The translations under genes and the position numbers were made by a program. A stretch of 64,000 nucleotides of DNA from Candidatus Nanopelagicales bacterium. Its GTDB lineage: Bacteria > Actinomycetota > Actinomycetes > S36-B12 > GCA-2699445. How positions within the stretch are numbered: position 1 is the first letter of the stretch; each line of letters starts with the position of its first letter. Shown in pieces: positions 8,188 to 16,588 of the stretch. Location of the stretch: NCBI GenBank assembly GCA_037045355.1, contig JBAOHO010000008.1, forward strand, positions 124,001 to 188,000. Direction: 5' to 3'. The notes beneath the pieces were generated by a model. The model made no database searches, had not been told where the DNA came from, and worked only from the letters and a program-made list of their open reading frames with translations.

Positions 8188-9174
8188 CTAGTCCGCGACG
8201 TTGCTGTTGGCGGCGAGGATCTGGCGCACTCCGTCGAAAGTCAGAGTTCCGAGCGCTGCGCCGTCCGCACCGGTCACGGCCACGCGGCCCGCCGGCGCAT
8301 CCAAGATCGCCACTGATGCCTCGCGCAGGGTCGCAGTCACAGGGATTGTCGGCAGAGACTCGGTGCCAACGACCACGGGGTCGAGGTGGGCACTTTCGAC
8401 ATCCATCACCGCCATGAGTTTCAGCAGCCGATCCGAACCGACGAACTCGGCGACGAAGTCCGAGGCGGGGTGGCCCAACACCCGCGCCGGAGTGTCGTAC
8501 TGCTCCAGATATCCACCCTGCTTCATGACTGCGATCCGGTCACCGAGTCGCACTGCCTCGTCGATGTCATGCGTGACGATGACGGTGGTGGTGCCGAGTT
8601 CGCGTTGCAGTTTCAAGAACTCCTCTTGCAGGTTGCCACGGGCCACAGGATCGATGGCGCCGAATGGCTCATCCATGAGCAGTACTGGGGGATGAGAGGC
8701 GAGCGCTCGCGCCACCCCCACCCGCTGTCGCTGGCCACCGGACAACTGATGGGGATAGCGGGAGCCGTAGAGTTCAGGCTCCAGGCCCACCAACTCCAGC
8801 ATCTCGTCGGCGCGCTGGTCGATCTTCTCCTTGTCCCACTGCAAGAGGCGGCACACGGTGCCCACGTTGCGGCGCACCGTCTGATGGGGGAACAGTCCGA
8901 CCGCCTGGATCACGTAGCCGATCCCGCGTCTGAGCGCCACCGGGTCGCCGGCCATGACGTCCTTGCCGTCGACGGACACCGTGCCCTTGGTAGGTTCGAC
9001 AAGGCGGTTGATCATCCGCATCGTGGTGGTCTTGCCGCAGCCCGAAGGCCCCACCAGGACGCAGACTTCCCCGGCCTTGACGTCGAGAGTCAGATCCTGA
9101 ACGGCGATGGTGCCGTCACCGTACTGTTTCTGCACTCCCTCAAGACGAATCATCGATTCAGCGGTAGCGTCCAT
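8188..9174 (-). CDS. opuCA: Osmoprotectant (glycine betaine/choline/carnitine) ABC transporter ATPase
   Basis: This is the ATP-hydrolysing subunit of an OpuC/ProU-type importer for compatible solutes. The 328 residues contain Walker A GPSGCGKTT (42-50), a Q-loop in GYVIQAVGLFPH, signature LSGGQRQRVGVARAL (from 144), Walker B VLLMDEP (164-170) and the H-loop VTHD. The C-terminal third is CBS-like and ends in LTFDGVRQILAA. In the family this region senses ionic strength. The ATG at 9174 is only 2 bp from the divergent opuCB ATG, so its GGGAGGG site (9181-9187) lies inside opuCB codons. Confidence 0.92.
   Translation of the reverse strand: MDATAESMIRLEGVQKQYGDGTIAVQDLTLDVKAGEVCVLVGPSGCGKTTTMRMINRLVEPTKGTVSVDGKDVMAGDPVALRRGIGYVIQAVGLFPHQTVRRNVGTVCRLLQWDKEKIDQRADEMLELVGLEPELYGSRYPHQLSGGQRQRVGVARALASHPPVLLMDEPFGAIDPVARGNLQEEFLKLQRELGTTTVIVTHDIDEAVRLGDRIAVMKQGGYLEQYDTPARVLGHPASDFVAEFVGSDRLLKLMAVMDVESAHLDPVVVGTESLPTIPVTATLREASVAILDAPAGRVAVTGADGAALGTLTFDGVRQILAANSNVAD
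9165..9170 (+). promoter_or_regulatory. Predicted -10 element of opuCB, embedded in opuCA
   Basis: TAGCGT lies 6 bases before the opuCB ATG at 9177 and inside the first codons of the divergent opuCA. opuCB has no Shine-Dalgarno sequence. This fits a leaderless opuCB transcript. Confidence 0.6.
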
Positions 9175-9176
9175 GC

Positions 9177-9860
9177 ATGTCCCTCCCGGCGGTCGGCGAC
9201 GCCCCGAACCCCTGGTTCAGCTGGACGTACGTTGAGAACAACGTAGACAAGTTAGTAGCAGCCGGTCAGCAACATGTCGCGTTGACCCTGTGCGCGATGG
9301 GACTCAGCATCATCGTGGCCGTCCCGCTCGCGGTCATGGTTCGGACCTGGCGACCGCTCGAGACTCCGACACTCGTGTTCACCGGCGTGCTCTACACGAT
9401 CCCGTCACTCGCCATGATCACCGCGCTGTGGCCGGTGTTCGGGCTGTCGGCGTTGACTGTGATCATCGCGCTTGCGCTCTACGCACTACTTATCATCCTG
9501 CGCAACATCCTGGTGGGCCTCGAAGGTGTGCCGGAGACCGCGGTGGACTCCGCGCAAGGTATGGGGATGAGTCGCCGACGGATCCTGTGGCAGGTGGAGG
9601 TGCCGCTGGCCCTGCCCGCCATCATCGCCGGGATCAGGCTGGCCACGGTGTCCACCGTCGGACTGGTCACCATCGGCGCGCTCGTGGGTTTCGGTGGCTA
9701 CGGCACCCTGATCCTGAACGGATTCATCAACAACTTCTACCACGCCGAGATCATGACGGCGACGATCCTCACGGTCATCCTGGCGCTGCTGTTCGACCTG
9801 CTGCTGCAGGGAGTGGAACGACTCGTGACGCCATGGGCCCATACCCGCGGGAGCAGGTGA
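9177..9860 (+). CDS. opuCB: Osmoprotectant ABC transporter permease
   Basis: This 227-residue inner-membrane permease of the OpuC type has a short periplasmic N-terminus (WFSWTYVENNVDKLVAAGQQH), then about five or six helices. The BPD_transp_1 ATPase-contact loop lies at about residues 120-140 (ETAVDSAQGMGMSRRRILWQVEVPLALP). It is followed by the second permease at 9867 and the solute-binding lipoprotein. The start is fixed by the leaderless pattern and by the opposing opuCA start 2 bp away. Confidence 0.9.
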   Translation: MSLPAVGDAPNPWFSWTYVENNVDKLVAAGQQHVALTLCAMGLSIIVAVPLAVMVRTWRPLETPTLVFTGVLYTIPSLAMITALWPVFGLSALTVIIALALYALLIILRNILVGLEGVPETAVDSAQGMGMSRRRILWQVEVPLALPAIIAGIRLATVSTVGLVTIGALVGFGGYGTLILNGFINNFYHAEIMTATILTVILALLFDLLLQGVERLVTPWAHTRGSR

Positions 9861-9866
9861 GGCATC

Positions 9867-10562
9867 GTGTCTGAACTCATCGCATGGTTCACGGACCCCG
9901 CCAACTGGAGCGGTCCCAACGGCATCCCGGTGCGCACGCTGCAGACACTGTGGATCAGCGCCGCCGCGATGGTGATCGCGGTCGCATTGGCCTTCCCGAT
10001 CGGAATGATCATCGGTCACTTCGGCCGGTTCGGTGGCCTGGTGACCAATCTCGGCACCATCGGCCGCGCGATCCCGACGTTCGCGTTGTTGATCATCTTC
10101 GCGTCCTGGGATGTCATCGGGGTCGGCAACTTGGCTGCGATCTTGGCGCTCGCGATCTTCGCGATCCCGCCACTGCTCACCAACACTTACGTCGGTGTGC
10201 GCGACGTGGACGAAGCCATGGTGGACGGCGCCACGGGCATGGGCATGACAGATCGCCAGGTCTTGGGGCGCGTGGAACTGCCCACTGCCGTTCCGTTGAT
10301 CGGGGCGGGACTGCGCACCACGACGGTTCAGGTAGTGGCCACCGCGACACTTGCCGCGCTCGTCGGTGGGGGCGGGCTGGGTCGATACGTCGTGGACGGG
10401 TTCGCCCTGCAAGACCTCACGCTGATGTTCGCCGGTGTCATCTGTGTTTCGGTGCTGTCCGTGGGGACCGAAGCCGTGTTGGCCGTCATCCAGAAGTACC
10501 TCACCCCGTTGCCGCTGCGTGCGAAGAAGAAGTCCGATGCGCAAACTGGGAGTCAGACGTGA
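9867..10562 (+). CDS. opuCD: Osmoprotectant ABC transporter permease
   Basis: This second permease of the importer has 231 residues with about six helices and the EAA-type loop VDEAMVDGATGMGMTDRQVLGRVELP. The GTG at 9867 is preceded by AGGTGAGG, six bases after the opuCB stop. The last four bases overlap the lipoprotein start (GTGA), so translation of the binding protein is coupled. Together with opuCB it should form the membrane channel. Confidence 0.9.
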   Translation: MSELIAWFTDPANWSGPNGIPVRTLQTLWISAAAMVIAVALAFPIGMIIGHFGRFGGLVTNLGTIGRAIPTFALLIIFASWDVIGVGNLAAILALAIFAIPPLLTNTYVGVRDVDEAMVDGATGMGMTDRQVLGRVELPTAVPLIGAGLRTTTVQVVATATLAALVGGGGLGRYVVDGFALQDLTLMFAGVICVSVLSVGTEAVLAVIQKYLTPLPLRAKKKSDAQTGSQT

Positions 10563-11506
10563 GAGGTGCAGTTCGGTTGGCCGCCGCTGTCCTGGCCGTC
10601 CTGGTCGTGCCGGCCTGCTCCAGCCTGCAGTCGTCCGATCCCAGTGCCGACGCGGAGCCGGGTGCGGGCGACGCCGGGACTTTGCAGGTGGCGGCCTACA
10701 ACTTCGGTGAAAGCCAGATCGTCGCCAACGTGTATTCGGGAGCTCTCAACGCGGCCGGTGAATCCGCTGAGGTCAAGACCCTGACCAACCGCGAGATCGT
10801 CATCCCGGCCGCAGAGCAAGGGGAGATCCAGGTCGTGCCGGAGTATGCAGGCACCCTCACGGAGTTCCTCAACAAGCAGGTCAACGGTCCGGATGCGCCG
10901 GCGCAGGCCTCGCCGAACATCGATGTCACGGTCAAACACCTGCGCAAGCTGGCCGATCAGGTGGGCCTGGTGGTGCTCGAGCCCGCTCCCGCGCGCAATC
11001 AGAACGCCTTTGCGGTGCGCAAGGAGTTCGCGGCGGAGCACAACCTGACGACCCTGACCCAACTCGGCGAGTACTCCCAGCAGAGTCCGGTCAGCGTCGG
11101 GGGGCCACCAGAGTGCCCTGCCCGACCGTTCTGCTTGATCGGGCTCGAAGACACCTATGGAGTCCAAGTCTCCGAGTTCGTCAGTCTGGACGCCGGTGGA
11201 CCGTTGACGAAGTCAGCCCTGGAACAGGGAATGGTGGACGTTGGACTGGTACTCACCTCGGATGGTGCACTCGATCAGTTCGGGTTGGTGATCTTGACCG
11301 ACGACAAGAACCTGCAGGCATCCGACAACATCATCCCGGTGGTCAACGCCAAGGCCGACAACGACACGATCAACAAGACCCTCAACGCGGTGTCGGCAAA
11401 GCTCACCCAGGAAGCCTTGCGTCAGATGAACTACGCGGTCGACTGGGAACGCCAGGACCCAGCGACCGTGGCCCAGTCGTGGCTCGTCGCCAACGGTTTG
11501 GCCTGA
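10559..11506 (+). CDS. opuCC: Osmoprotectant-binding lipoprotein
   Basis: This 315-residue substrate-binding protein of the OpuAC/OsmF family captures compatible solutes at the outer face of the membrane. The N-terminus ends in lipobox VVPAC with Cys20. The mature part opens with LQVAAYNFGESQIVANVYSGAL and contains QVVPEYAGTLTEFL, both typical of the glycine betaine-binding fold. A CPARPFC pair at about residues 184-190 could form a disulfide. The GTG at 10559 overlaps the opuCD stop by 4 bp. It is the last gene of the operon. Confidence 0.9.
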   Translation: MRGAVRLAAAVLAVLVVPACSSLQSSDPSADAEPGAGDAGTLQVAAYNFGESQIVANVYSGALNAAGESAEVKTLTNREIVIPAAEQGEIQVVPEYAGTLTEFLNKQVNGPDAPAQASPNIDVTVKHLRKLADQVGLVVLEPAPARNQNAFAVRKEFAAEHNLTTLTQLGEYSQQSPVSVGGPPECPARPFCLIGLEDTYGVQVSEFVSLDAGGPLTKSALEQGMVDVGLVLTSDGALDQFGLVILTDDKNLQASDNIIPVVNAKADNDTINKTLNAVSAKLTQEALRQMNYAVDWERQDPATVAQSWLVANGLA

Positions 11507-11508
11507 CT

Positions 11509-11558
11509 CCCACCCGCGCGTGACCCCCCACCCGCGCGTGACCCCCCACCGCGCGTGG
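11509..11558. repeat. 18-bp tandem repeat after opuCC
   Basis: CCCACCCGCGCGTGAC occurs at 11509-11524 and 11527-11542 (period 18), with a shortened third copy to 11558. The array starts three bases after the opuCC stop. It is strongly C-rich on the + strand and shows no terminator hairpin. Confidence 0.75.
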
Positions 11559-11577
11559 TCTTCGCATCACCTCCTGT

Positions 11578-11601
11578 CGTGACCGCGTAAGACAGGTCAC
11601 G
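11578..11601. promoter_or_regulatory. Inverted repeat upstream of the membrane-protein gene at 11675
   Basis: CGTGACC (11578-11584) and GGTCACG (11595-11601) are a perfect 7-bp inverted repeat with a 10-bp centre. It could be a protein-binding site or a weak hairpin. No T-run follows, so it is not a classic terminator. Confidence 0.3.
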
Positions 11602-11674
11602 AGATTCGACCCCCCATGTCGGCGGCCCGGCCCTCGGCGATGGACAGTTTCTGCGCCGAAACGGGGGTAGGCGC

Positions 11675-12604
11675 ATGAGTGTTCGCATCAAGCCGGGTGA
11701 CGACTGGGGCGATTCCTGGGGCAGTGGTCCGGGGCCGGAGTCCGACGACCGCGTCCCCGACCCCCAGGATGTCCGGGCAGTGTTCGCCGATGATGACGGT
11801 GACTCCGACGAGTGGGGTGCACCCCGGCCGGCACGAGCGTCATGGTGGGGCGGCGGACGGCCACAAGTGCCGAAACTGGTGGCGGGTGCCCTCATCGCAG
11901 TCGTGGTGATGATCGTGCTGGGGGGCCTGGCCTACCGGTTGTCGGTTCCCGCGCCGGTTACTCCCGCGGAAACAGTGGCGGCGGCTCCCGGACCAAGCCC
12001 GGTCACCTCTGTGCGCTCACCGGAATCAACTCCGACGCCAACCCCCGATTCCGCCGACCTGACCTCCATGCCGTGGCAGGGCGCTGCTCTGCCCATCAGC
12101 GAGAGTTCTGGCCCGTTCATCTTCACCGATCACCGGGCGACGGGTTTCGCCCAGGATCCCCAGGGTGCGGCACTCGCGGCAGTCCACATCTCCACCCACA
12201 TCGATCCCTACACCGGTCCGCGGGTGTTCACTCCGACCATCGACGAGCAGGTGATCGAGGGCGGGGACTTGTTGGCGCAGACCATGAAGCAGTACGAAGC
12301 TGCGGCGGAAGCACAGGGCCTGGCCGAATCGGCGATCAAGCGGGGCGCCCCCGTGCTGGCGCCCACCGGGGAGATCGCCGCCTGGCGGATTCGCAACTAT
12401 CGACCCGATGCCACCACCACGGTGGAGTTGCTGGTGCACACACCGCAAGGACGCTCCGTCGTCTATGAGGTCCCGGTCGTCTGGGATGACGACGACTGGC
12501 GCGTCACGTTCGCCGGCAGCCAGACCGGACCGGTGCTGCGCGTCACGGCTGCGGCCCCTGGCGCCGAATCAGAGTTCGAACCGTTCAATACAAGGGGGAA
12601 ATGA
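11675..12604 (+). CDS. Single-pass membrane protein with extracellular domain, function unknown
   Basis: The 309 residues begin with an acidic, Trp-containing cytoplasmic part (1-65). One membrane helix follows at about 67-88, then a Pro/Thr/Ser-rich linker (95-130) and an extracellular domain. That domain opens with GPFIFTDHRATGFAQDPQGAALAAVHIST and ends in a WDDDDWRVTFA strand. The 'gets to the membrane, GFA-P-GA-LAA' pattern is reminiscent of uncharacterised membrane proteins that accompany actinobacterial conjugation or secretion genes, but none of those genes is here. A GGGGG stretch 8 bases before the ATG may be the ribosome site. The next gene starts 3 bases after its stop, so the two form an operon. 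Confidence 0.75.
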   Translation: MSVRIKPGDDWGDSWGSGPGPESDDRVPDPQDVRAVFADDDGDSDEWGAPRPARASWWGGGRPQVPKLVAGALIAVVVMIVLGGLAYRLSVPAPVTPAETVAAAPGPSPVTSVRSPESTPTPTPDSADLTSMPWQGAALPISESSGPFIFTDHRATGFAQDPQGAALAAVHISTHIDPYTGPRVFTPTIDEQVIEGGDLLAQTMKQYEAAAEAQGLAESAIKRGAPVLAPTGEIAAWRIRNYRPDATTTVELLVHTPQGRSVVYEVPVVWDDDDWRVTFAGSQTGPVLRVTAAAPGAESEFEPFNTRGK

Positions 12605-12607
12605 GAA

Positions 12608-13765
12608 ATGAGTACGCGTTACCTGACGATTCCGGCGGGGCTGTTGGTCGTCGGCGGAGGGATGTTCCTGGGCATGGGCACCGCACATGCCGACGACGTC
12701 GACCACGAACCGGGATTGACGGCGTCGGCGGGCATGGTCAGTCGGGATCCGCAAGATGATTCCGAGCCCGGTCCCGTCACGGATCCTGGGACTCCTGACG
12801 ACGAACCGGATCCCAGCGGTGGAGATACCACGCAGGGGGATCCAGGTGGTGGTTCGGCTCCCGATCCACAGCCCGATCCAGGGCCTGATCCTGGGCCCGA
12901 TCCGGGGCCGAAGCCGGATCCGGATCCTGACCAGTCCGACGACGGCCCGGATGACGACCCGGACGACGGCCCGGACGACGGCCCGGACGACGGCCCCGGC
13001 GACGGTCCCGACGACGGTGCGGGCGATGATCCCGACGATGGTGCCGAGTCGACTCCGGGCGATGGTGGTGAGGGCCGGCCTGATGCCGATGAGCCTGATG
13101 CCGGTGAGCCTGATGCCGGTGAGCCCGATGCCGGTCAGCCCCATGCCGATGAGCCCGATGCCGATGAGCCCGATGCAGACGAGCCCGATGCCGGTCAGCC
13201 TGGCGCGGGTCAGCCTGGCGACGGCAAGGACGACGAACCCCAACGCGGTGGCAACGGTGAACCGCCGCGCGGGGGCCATGACGATGAACCGCAGCGTGGC
13301 GGCGGCGGCAACGGGGGCGAAACGGGGACCCCGGAGTCGACGGAACCACCGCGCGACGAGCCGCCCCGACGTGAGCCGCCTCGACGCGAGCCGGACCCAT
13401 CGATCGTGACCGTGGACCCGGGTCCAGCCCCGACACCGTCGCCGGTGCTCTCCCAACCGCAGCCACAGCCGCGCGACCCCGCGCGTGACCCCGGCGCAGC
13501 GCCGCAGCCGACGGTCGGGGCGTCCCCCCAGCCCAGCGGGACCCCGCTGCATCCGGTCGTACCGCAGGCTCCCAGTGACGCCCCATCCGTGGTCGTCAGT
13601 ACTCCCCTGCATCCGGTCGTCCCCGCAGGAACTCCGGAGTCGGACCAGGCACCAGGCGCCAACATCACGTTGTCGACGCCGCTGCATCCGGCGCGGGTCG
13701 TCGGTGGTTCCACCCCGGCTGCAGCGGAGTCGGGGTCACCCCTGCATCCGGTTGAGGACGACTGA
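12608..13765 (+). CDS. Exported low-complexity repeat protein with C-terminal PLHPV motifs
   Basis: The 385-residue product has a signal peptide (GLLVVGGGMFLGMGTAHA, likely cut at about residue 27). It is then almost wholly disordered. A DP/DG-rich acidic section runs to about residue 155. A 15-bp-period section encodes DAGEP/DADEP repeats (DNA 13080-13215), followed by Arg/Gly/Glu and Pro-rich parts. The last 75 residues carry four copies of [ST]PLHP (about residues 312, 332, 358 and 378). The final copy is almost at the C-terminus. There is no LPXTG motif or second hydrophobic segment. A GGGGGAAATGAG ribosome site precedes the ATG. It is probably cotranscribed with the membrane protein before it. 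Confidence 0.8.
   Translation: MSTRYLTIPAGLLVVGGGMFLGMGTAHADDVDHEPGLTASAGMVSRDPQDDSEPGPVTDPGTPDDEPDPSGGDTTQGDPGGGSAPDPQPDPGPDPGPDPGPKPDPDPDQSDDGPDDDPDDGPDDGPDDGPGDGPDDGAGDDPDDGAESTPGDGGEGRPDADEPDAGEPDAGEPDAGQPHADEPDADEPDADEPDAGQPGAGQPGDGKDDEPQRGGNGEPPRGGHDDEPQRGGGGNGGETGTPESTEPPRDEPPRREPPRREPDPSIVTVDPGPAPTPSPVLSQPQPQPRDPARDPGAAPQPTVGASPQPSGTPLHPVVPQAPSDAPSVVVSTPLHPVVPAGTPESDQAPGANITLSTPLHPARVVGGSTPAAAESGSPLHPVEDD
12955..13215 (+). repeat. Coding tandem repeats (12-bp and 15-bp units)
   Basis: Within the exported repeat protein, a 12-bp unit encoding PDDG is repeated at about 12955-13030. A 15-bp unit encoding DAGEP or DADEP is repeated about eight times at 13080-13215. The units keep the frame, so copy number changes would alter only length. 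Confidence 0.75.
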
Positions 13766-13786
13766 TCGGGGAGTAGATTGGCGGTC

Positions 13787-14282
13787 GTGACAATTTGGTG
13801 AGGCCTTCGCCCCTCCCACCGAGGCGTGGCAACGGGTCTCACCGCGGCTCGCGACCGCCTGGCGGCTCACCACCGTCCTGATCGTCGTTCCGGTCACCGC
13901 GGTACTCATCGTCATCTTCGCGGTGCAGTCCCTCATGCCGGGGGTCATCGCGGTGAGTGTGGTCGCTGTCGTTGTGCTGGGCTGGTTGTGGTGGCTGTTG
14001 GGTCGCCGCGTCGCCTCGTTCGGTTACGTGGAGCGCGACGACGATCTCCTCGTGACATCAGGGGTGATGTTCAAACGCCTGGTGATCGTGCCCTACGGCC
14101 GGATGCAGCTGGTCGACCTGGTCGCCGGGCCGATCGACCGGGCCATGGGCTTGGCCACCGTCAAGTTGCACACGGCAGCTGCCACCACCGACGCCGGTAT
14201 CCCGGGACTCACACCGGTCGAAGCGGCCCGGCTGCGGGATCGCCTGGCGGCCCAGGGTGAAGCCCGCTCCGCGGGGATATGA
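13787..14282 (+). CDS. PH-domain (bPH2) membrane protein, frameshifted at the N-terminus
   Basis: The conserved part reads WRLTTVLIVVPVTAVLIVIF (a membrane helix), a second helix GVIAVSVVAVVVLGWLWWLL, then a small PH domain with DDLLVTSGVMFKRLVIVPYGRMQLVD. In its own frame the nearest upstream codon is a stop at 13789, with no start before the first helix. Removing one T from the run at 13793-13795 joins it to the GTG at 13787 and gives VTIGEAFAPPTEAWQRVSPR, the usual opening of this family, for 164 residues. TAGATT lies 7 bases before that GTG. If the indel is real, only a truncated protein from 13923 could be made. It overlaps the next PH-domain gene by ATGA. Confidence 0.8.
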
Positions 14283-15706
14283 ACCTCCCACCACCGCCGC
14301 GCCCCGTCCCGGACAGCTCCGGGACGTTCGGACCCGCTGAAGCACTGCCCGCTGGACCACCGCCCGCCGGTCCCACCGCACCCCGGCGCACCCATCCGAT
14401 CACCCCGCTCGTGCATGCCGCCCGAGTGCTGCCGCTGGCGCTGCTCGTGGGCATCGGTCTGCTGGGACGTTTCCAGGCGTCGTTCCCGATGTTCACCGGA
14501 CTTGCGGGCGTTGTGGTCGTGGCGCTGGTCATCGCGCTGATCACTGCGGGCGTGCAGTACCTGGCCTGGCAGCGGCTGACGTTCTGGTTCGACGGGGAAG
14601 GCGACTTGCGGGTCGCGTCCGGCATCCTGACCCGGACCGAACGCCGGCTGCAGCTGTCCCGATTGCAGGGCGTCGAAGTCGTCCAGCCGCTGTTGGCGCG
14701 GCTGTTCAGCATGGCCGAGGTGAGCGTCGAGGTCGCGGGCGTCGGCGACTCCCGCGCCCAACTGCGCTACCTCACGCTGTCGGACGCTCAAGATCTGCGC
14801 AACGAGGTCATCGCCCGGGCCGCCGGACTGCACCCCAGCACCGGCGAAGCCCCGCAACGTCCCCTGGTCTCAGTGCCCGCCCGCGATCTGGCGGTCTCGC
14901 TCCTGCTGCGCGGCAGCACAGTACTCCTCCTGCTGCTCACTACATTGATCGTCGTCACGACGGTCATGACAGAGGGACCGGTCGGCCTGCTGTTCCTGTT
15001 CATCGGCGGGGTTCCCCTCGTGATGGTCCTGACCGAGTTCACGCGGTACTACGGATTCACCGTCGCCGACTCACCGGACGGACTGCGGCTGCGCTCCGGT
15101 CTGTTGCAGGTCCAAGCGCAGACGATCCCACCCGGTCGGGTTCAGGCGGTCGAGTTCGTCCAGTCGATCCTCTGGCGGCGCAAGGATTGGGTGCGCGTGA
15201 GACTGAACGTCGCGGGGATGCGGCGCTCCGACGACGACGACGGACAGAACACCGACCAGGTCCTCCTCCCGGTCGCCCCGTACGACGTGGCGCTGTCCGT
15301 GGTTCGCCAGGTTCTCCCGGGAGTCGATGCGCGTGCCATCACTTTGGTCCCACCTCCCCCGCGGGCCGCCCGGCGTGCGTGGATCCAATTCCGGCAGCTG
15401 GGAGTGGGACACGACGACACCGTGTTCGCCACCGCACGCGGCCGCTTTGTCCACCGGCTCACCGTGGTGCCACACGCCCGATGCCAGTCCGTACGCGTCA
15501 CCCAGGGACCCTGGCAACGGTGGCTGAAACTGGCGTCCATGCACGTGGACTCGGTTCCCGGTCCGGTCTCGATCGTGGCTCTGCACCGGGACGCAGGAGA
15601 GGCGCGGACGCTGGCCGAGGAACAGAACCAGCGGGCTCACGCGGCGCTCACCGCCGCCGGGACGATGCGCTGGATGCAGCACGAGCCGCCGGTGACCGAT
15701 GAGTGA
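14279..15706 (+). CDS. PH-domain (YdbT-like) membrane protein
   Basis: This 475-residue membrane protein has a proline-rich cytoplasmic N-terminus, two hydrophobic helices at about 45-95, a bPH2 domain (LRVASGILTRTERRLQLSRLQGVEVVQ), and a second helix pair at about 210-250. Another bPH2 domain follows (LRLRSGLLQVQAQTIPPGRVQAVEFVQ), then a C-terminal PH-like repeat. It pairs with the preceding short PH protein in ATGA overlap, as the YdbS/YdbT pair does. In Bacillus such proteins are linked to membrane stress. Here the role is unknown. The gene overlaps the DUF2520 gene by 8 bp. Confidence 0.85.
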   Translation: MNLPPPPRPVPDSSGTFGPAEALPAGPPPAGPTAPRRTHPITPLVHAARVLPLALLVGIGLLGRFQASFPMFTGLAGVVVVALVIALITAGVQYLAWQRLTFWFDGEGDLRVASGILTRTERRLQLSRLQGVEVVQPLLARLFSMAEVSVEVAGVGDSRAQLRYLTLSDAQDLRNEVIARAAGLHPSTGEAPQRPLVSVPARDLAVSLLLRGSTVLLLLLTTLIVVTTVMTEGPVGLLFLFIGGVPLVMVLTEFTRYYGFTVADSPDGLRLRSGLLQVQAQTIPPGRVQAVEFVQSILWRRKDWVRVRLNVAGMRRSDDDDGQNTDQVLLPVAPYDVALSVVRQVLPGVDARAITLVPPPPRAARRAWIQFRQLGVGHDDTVFATARGRFVHRLTVVPHARCQSVRVTQGPWQRWLKLASMHVDSVPGPVSIVALHRDAGEARTLAEEQNQRAHAALTAAGTMRWMQHEPPVTDE

Positions 15707-16565
15707 ACCGGCCCGATTGCGGGTGGGTGTCATCGGAGTCGGCCGCGCCGGATCGGTCTTGGCGGCTGCGCTGCAGCGAGCCGGTCATCATGTGGTCGCG
15801 GTGCACGCCCACTCGGGACGCTCCCGCCAACGTGCCGCCGGCATGCTGCCCGACGCCGCCGTCGTGTCACCGCCCGACGTCTTCGCGGCGGCGGATCTCG
15901 TCCTGCTTACCGTTCCGGACGACGTACTGCTCACGATGGTCCAGGCCGCGGCGGCGGGAGGCTGGGCAGGTCGAGAGCAATTCGTCGTCCACTCGTCCGG
16001 CCGCTACGGAGTCACGGAACTCGACCCGCTGCACGCCCAGCCGATGGCTCTGCATCCCGTCATGACTCTGACCGGACGTCCCGAGGACGTCGACCGGCTC
16101 ATCGGCTGCCCTTTCGGGGTGACCGCCCCGGAACACCTGATGACCGTCGCTGCTGCCTTGGTCGTCGAGATGGGTGGGGAGCCCATGTTCGTCGCGGAGG
16201 ACAAGCGCCCGCTCTATCACGCTGCCTTGGCCCACAGCGCGAACCACATGATCACCCTGGTCGCCGAAGCGATGGATCTGCTCCGGCTCTCGGGTCTGGA
16301 CGAACCGCATCGCATGCTCGGACCACTGTTGGACGCCGCGCTGGCGAATGCCCTGGCCCATGGTGACAACGCGTTGACGGGACCGGTGTCCCGCGGCGAC
16401 TCCGGCACCGTCGCGGCTCACTTGGACGAGTTGACCAAAGTGTCGACAGCCATGGCCGACGCCTATCGGGCGCTGGCACGACGCACGGCTGACCGCGCTC
16501 TGGCGGCCGGCAACCTCGACCCCGCCTTGGCGGCCCGCTTGCTGGAGGTACTGGCGCAGCGCTGA
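15699..16565 (+). CDS. Rossmann-fold and DUF2520 domain protein
   Basis: The 288 residues begin with a dinucleotide-binding motif (VGVIGVGRAGSVLAAAL), in a ProC-like NAD(P)-binding domain to about 120. The DUF2520 domain follows (HPVMTLTG, then KRPLYHAALAHSANHMITLVAEA). The arrangement resembles ketopantoate and pyrroline-5-carboxylate reductases. The position directly upstream of panC has led to proposals of a role in pantothenate synthesis, but this is not established by sequence. It is coupled to the PH-domain gene by an 8-bp overlap. Confidence 0.88.
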   Translation: MSEPARLRVGVIGVGRAGSVLAAALQRAGHHVVAVHAHSGRSRQRAAGMLPDAAVVSPPDVFAAADLVLLTVPDDVLLTMVQAAAAGGWAGREQFVVHSSGRYGVTELDPLHAQPMALHPVMTLTGRPEDVDRLIGCPFGVTAPEHLMTVAAALVVEMGGEPMFVAEDKRPLYHAALAHSANHMITLVAEAMDLLRLSGLDEPHRMLGPLLDAALANALAHGDNALTGPVSRGDSGTVAAHLDELTKVSTAMADAYRALARRTADRALAAGNLDPALAARLLEVLAQR

Positions 16566-16576
16566 CGGGTGTCGGG

Positions 16577-16582
16577 CATGCT
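16577..16582 (+). promoter_or_regulatory. Predicted -10 element of panC
   Basis: CATGCT lies 6 bases before the panC ATG at 16589. It deviates from TANNNT only at the first base. No Shine-Dalgarno sequence is present in the 23-bp gap from the preceding stop. Confidence 0.45.
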
Positions 16583-16588
16583 GATCCC

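Noticed and set aside
12569..13687. 372-codon minus-strand frame opposite the exported repeat protein
   Set aside because: Its IGLTGIRLIGIR-type repeats merely mirror the + strand repeats. The + frame has a signal peptide, a ribosome site and operon spacing.
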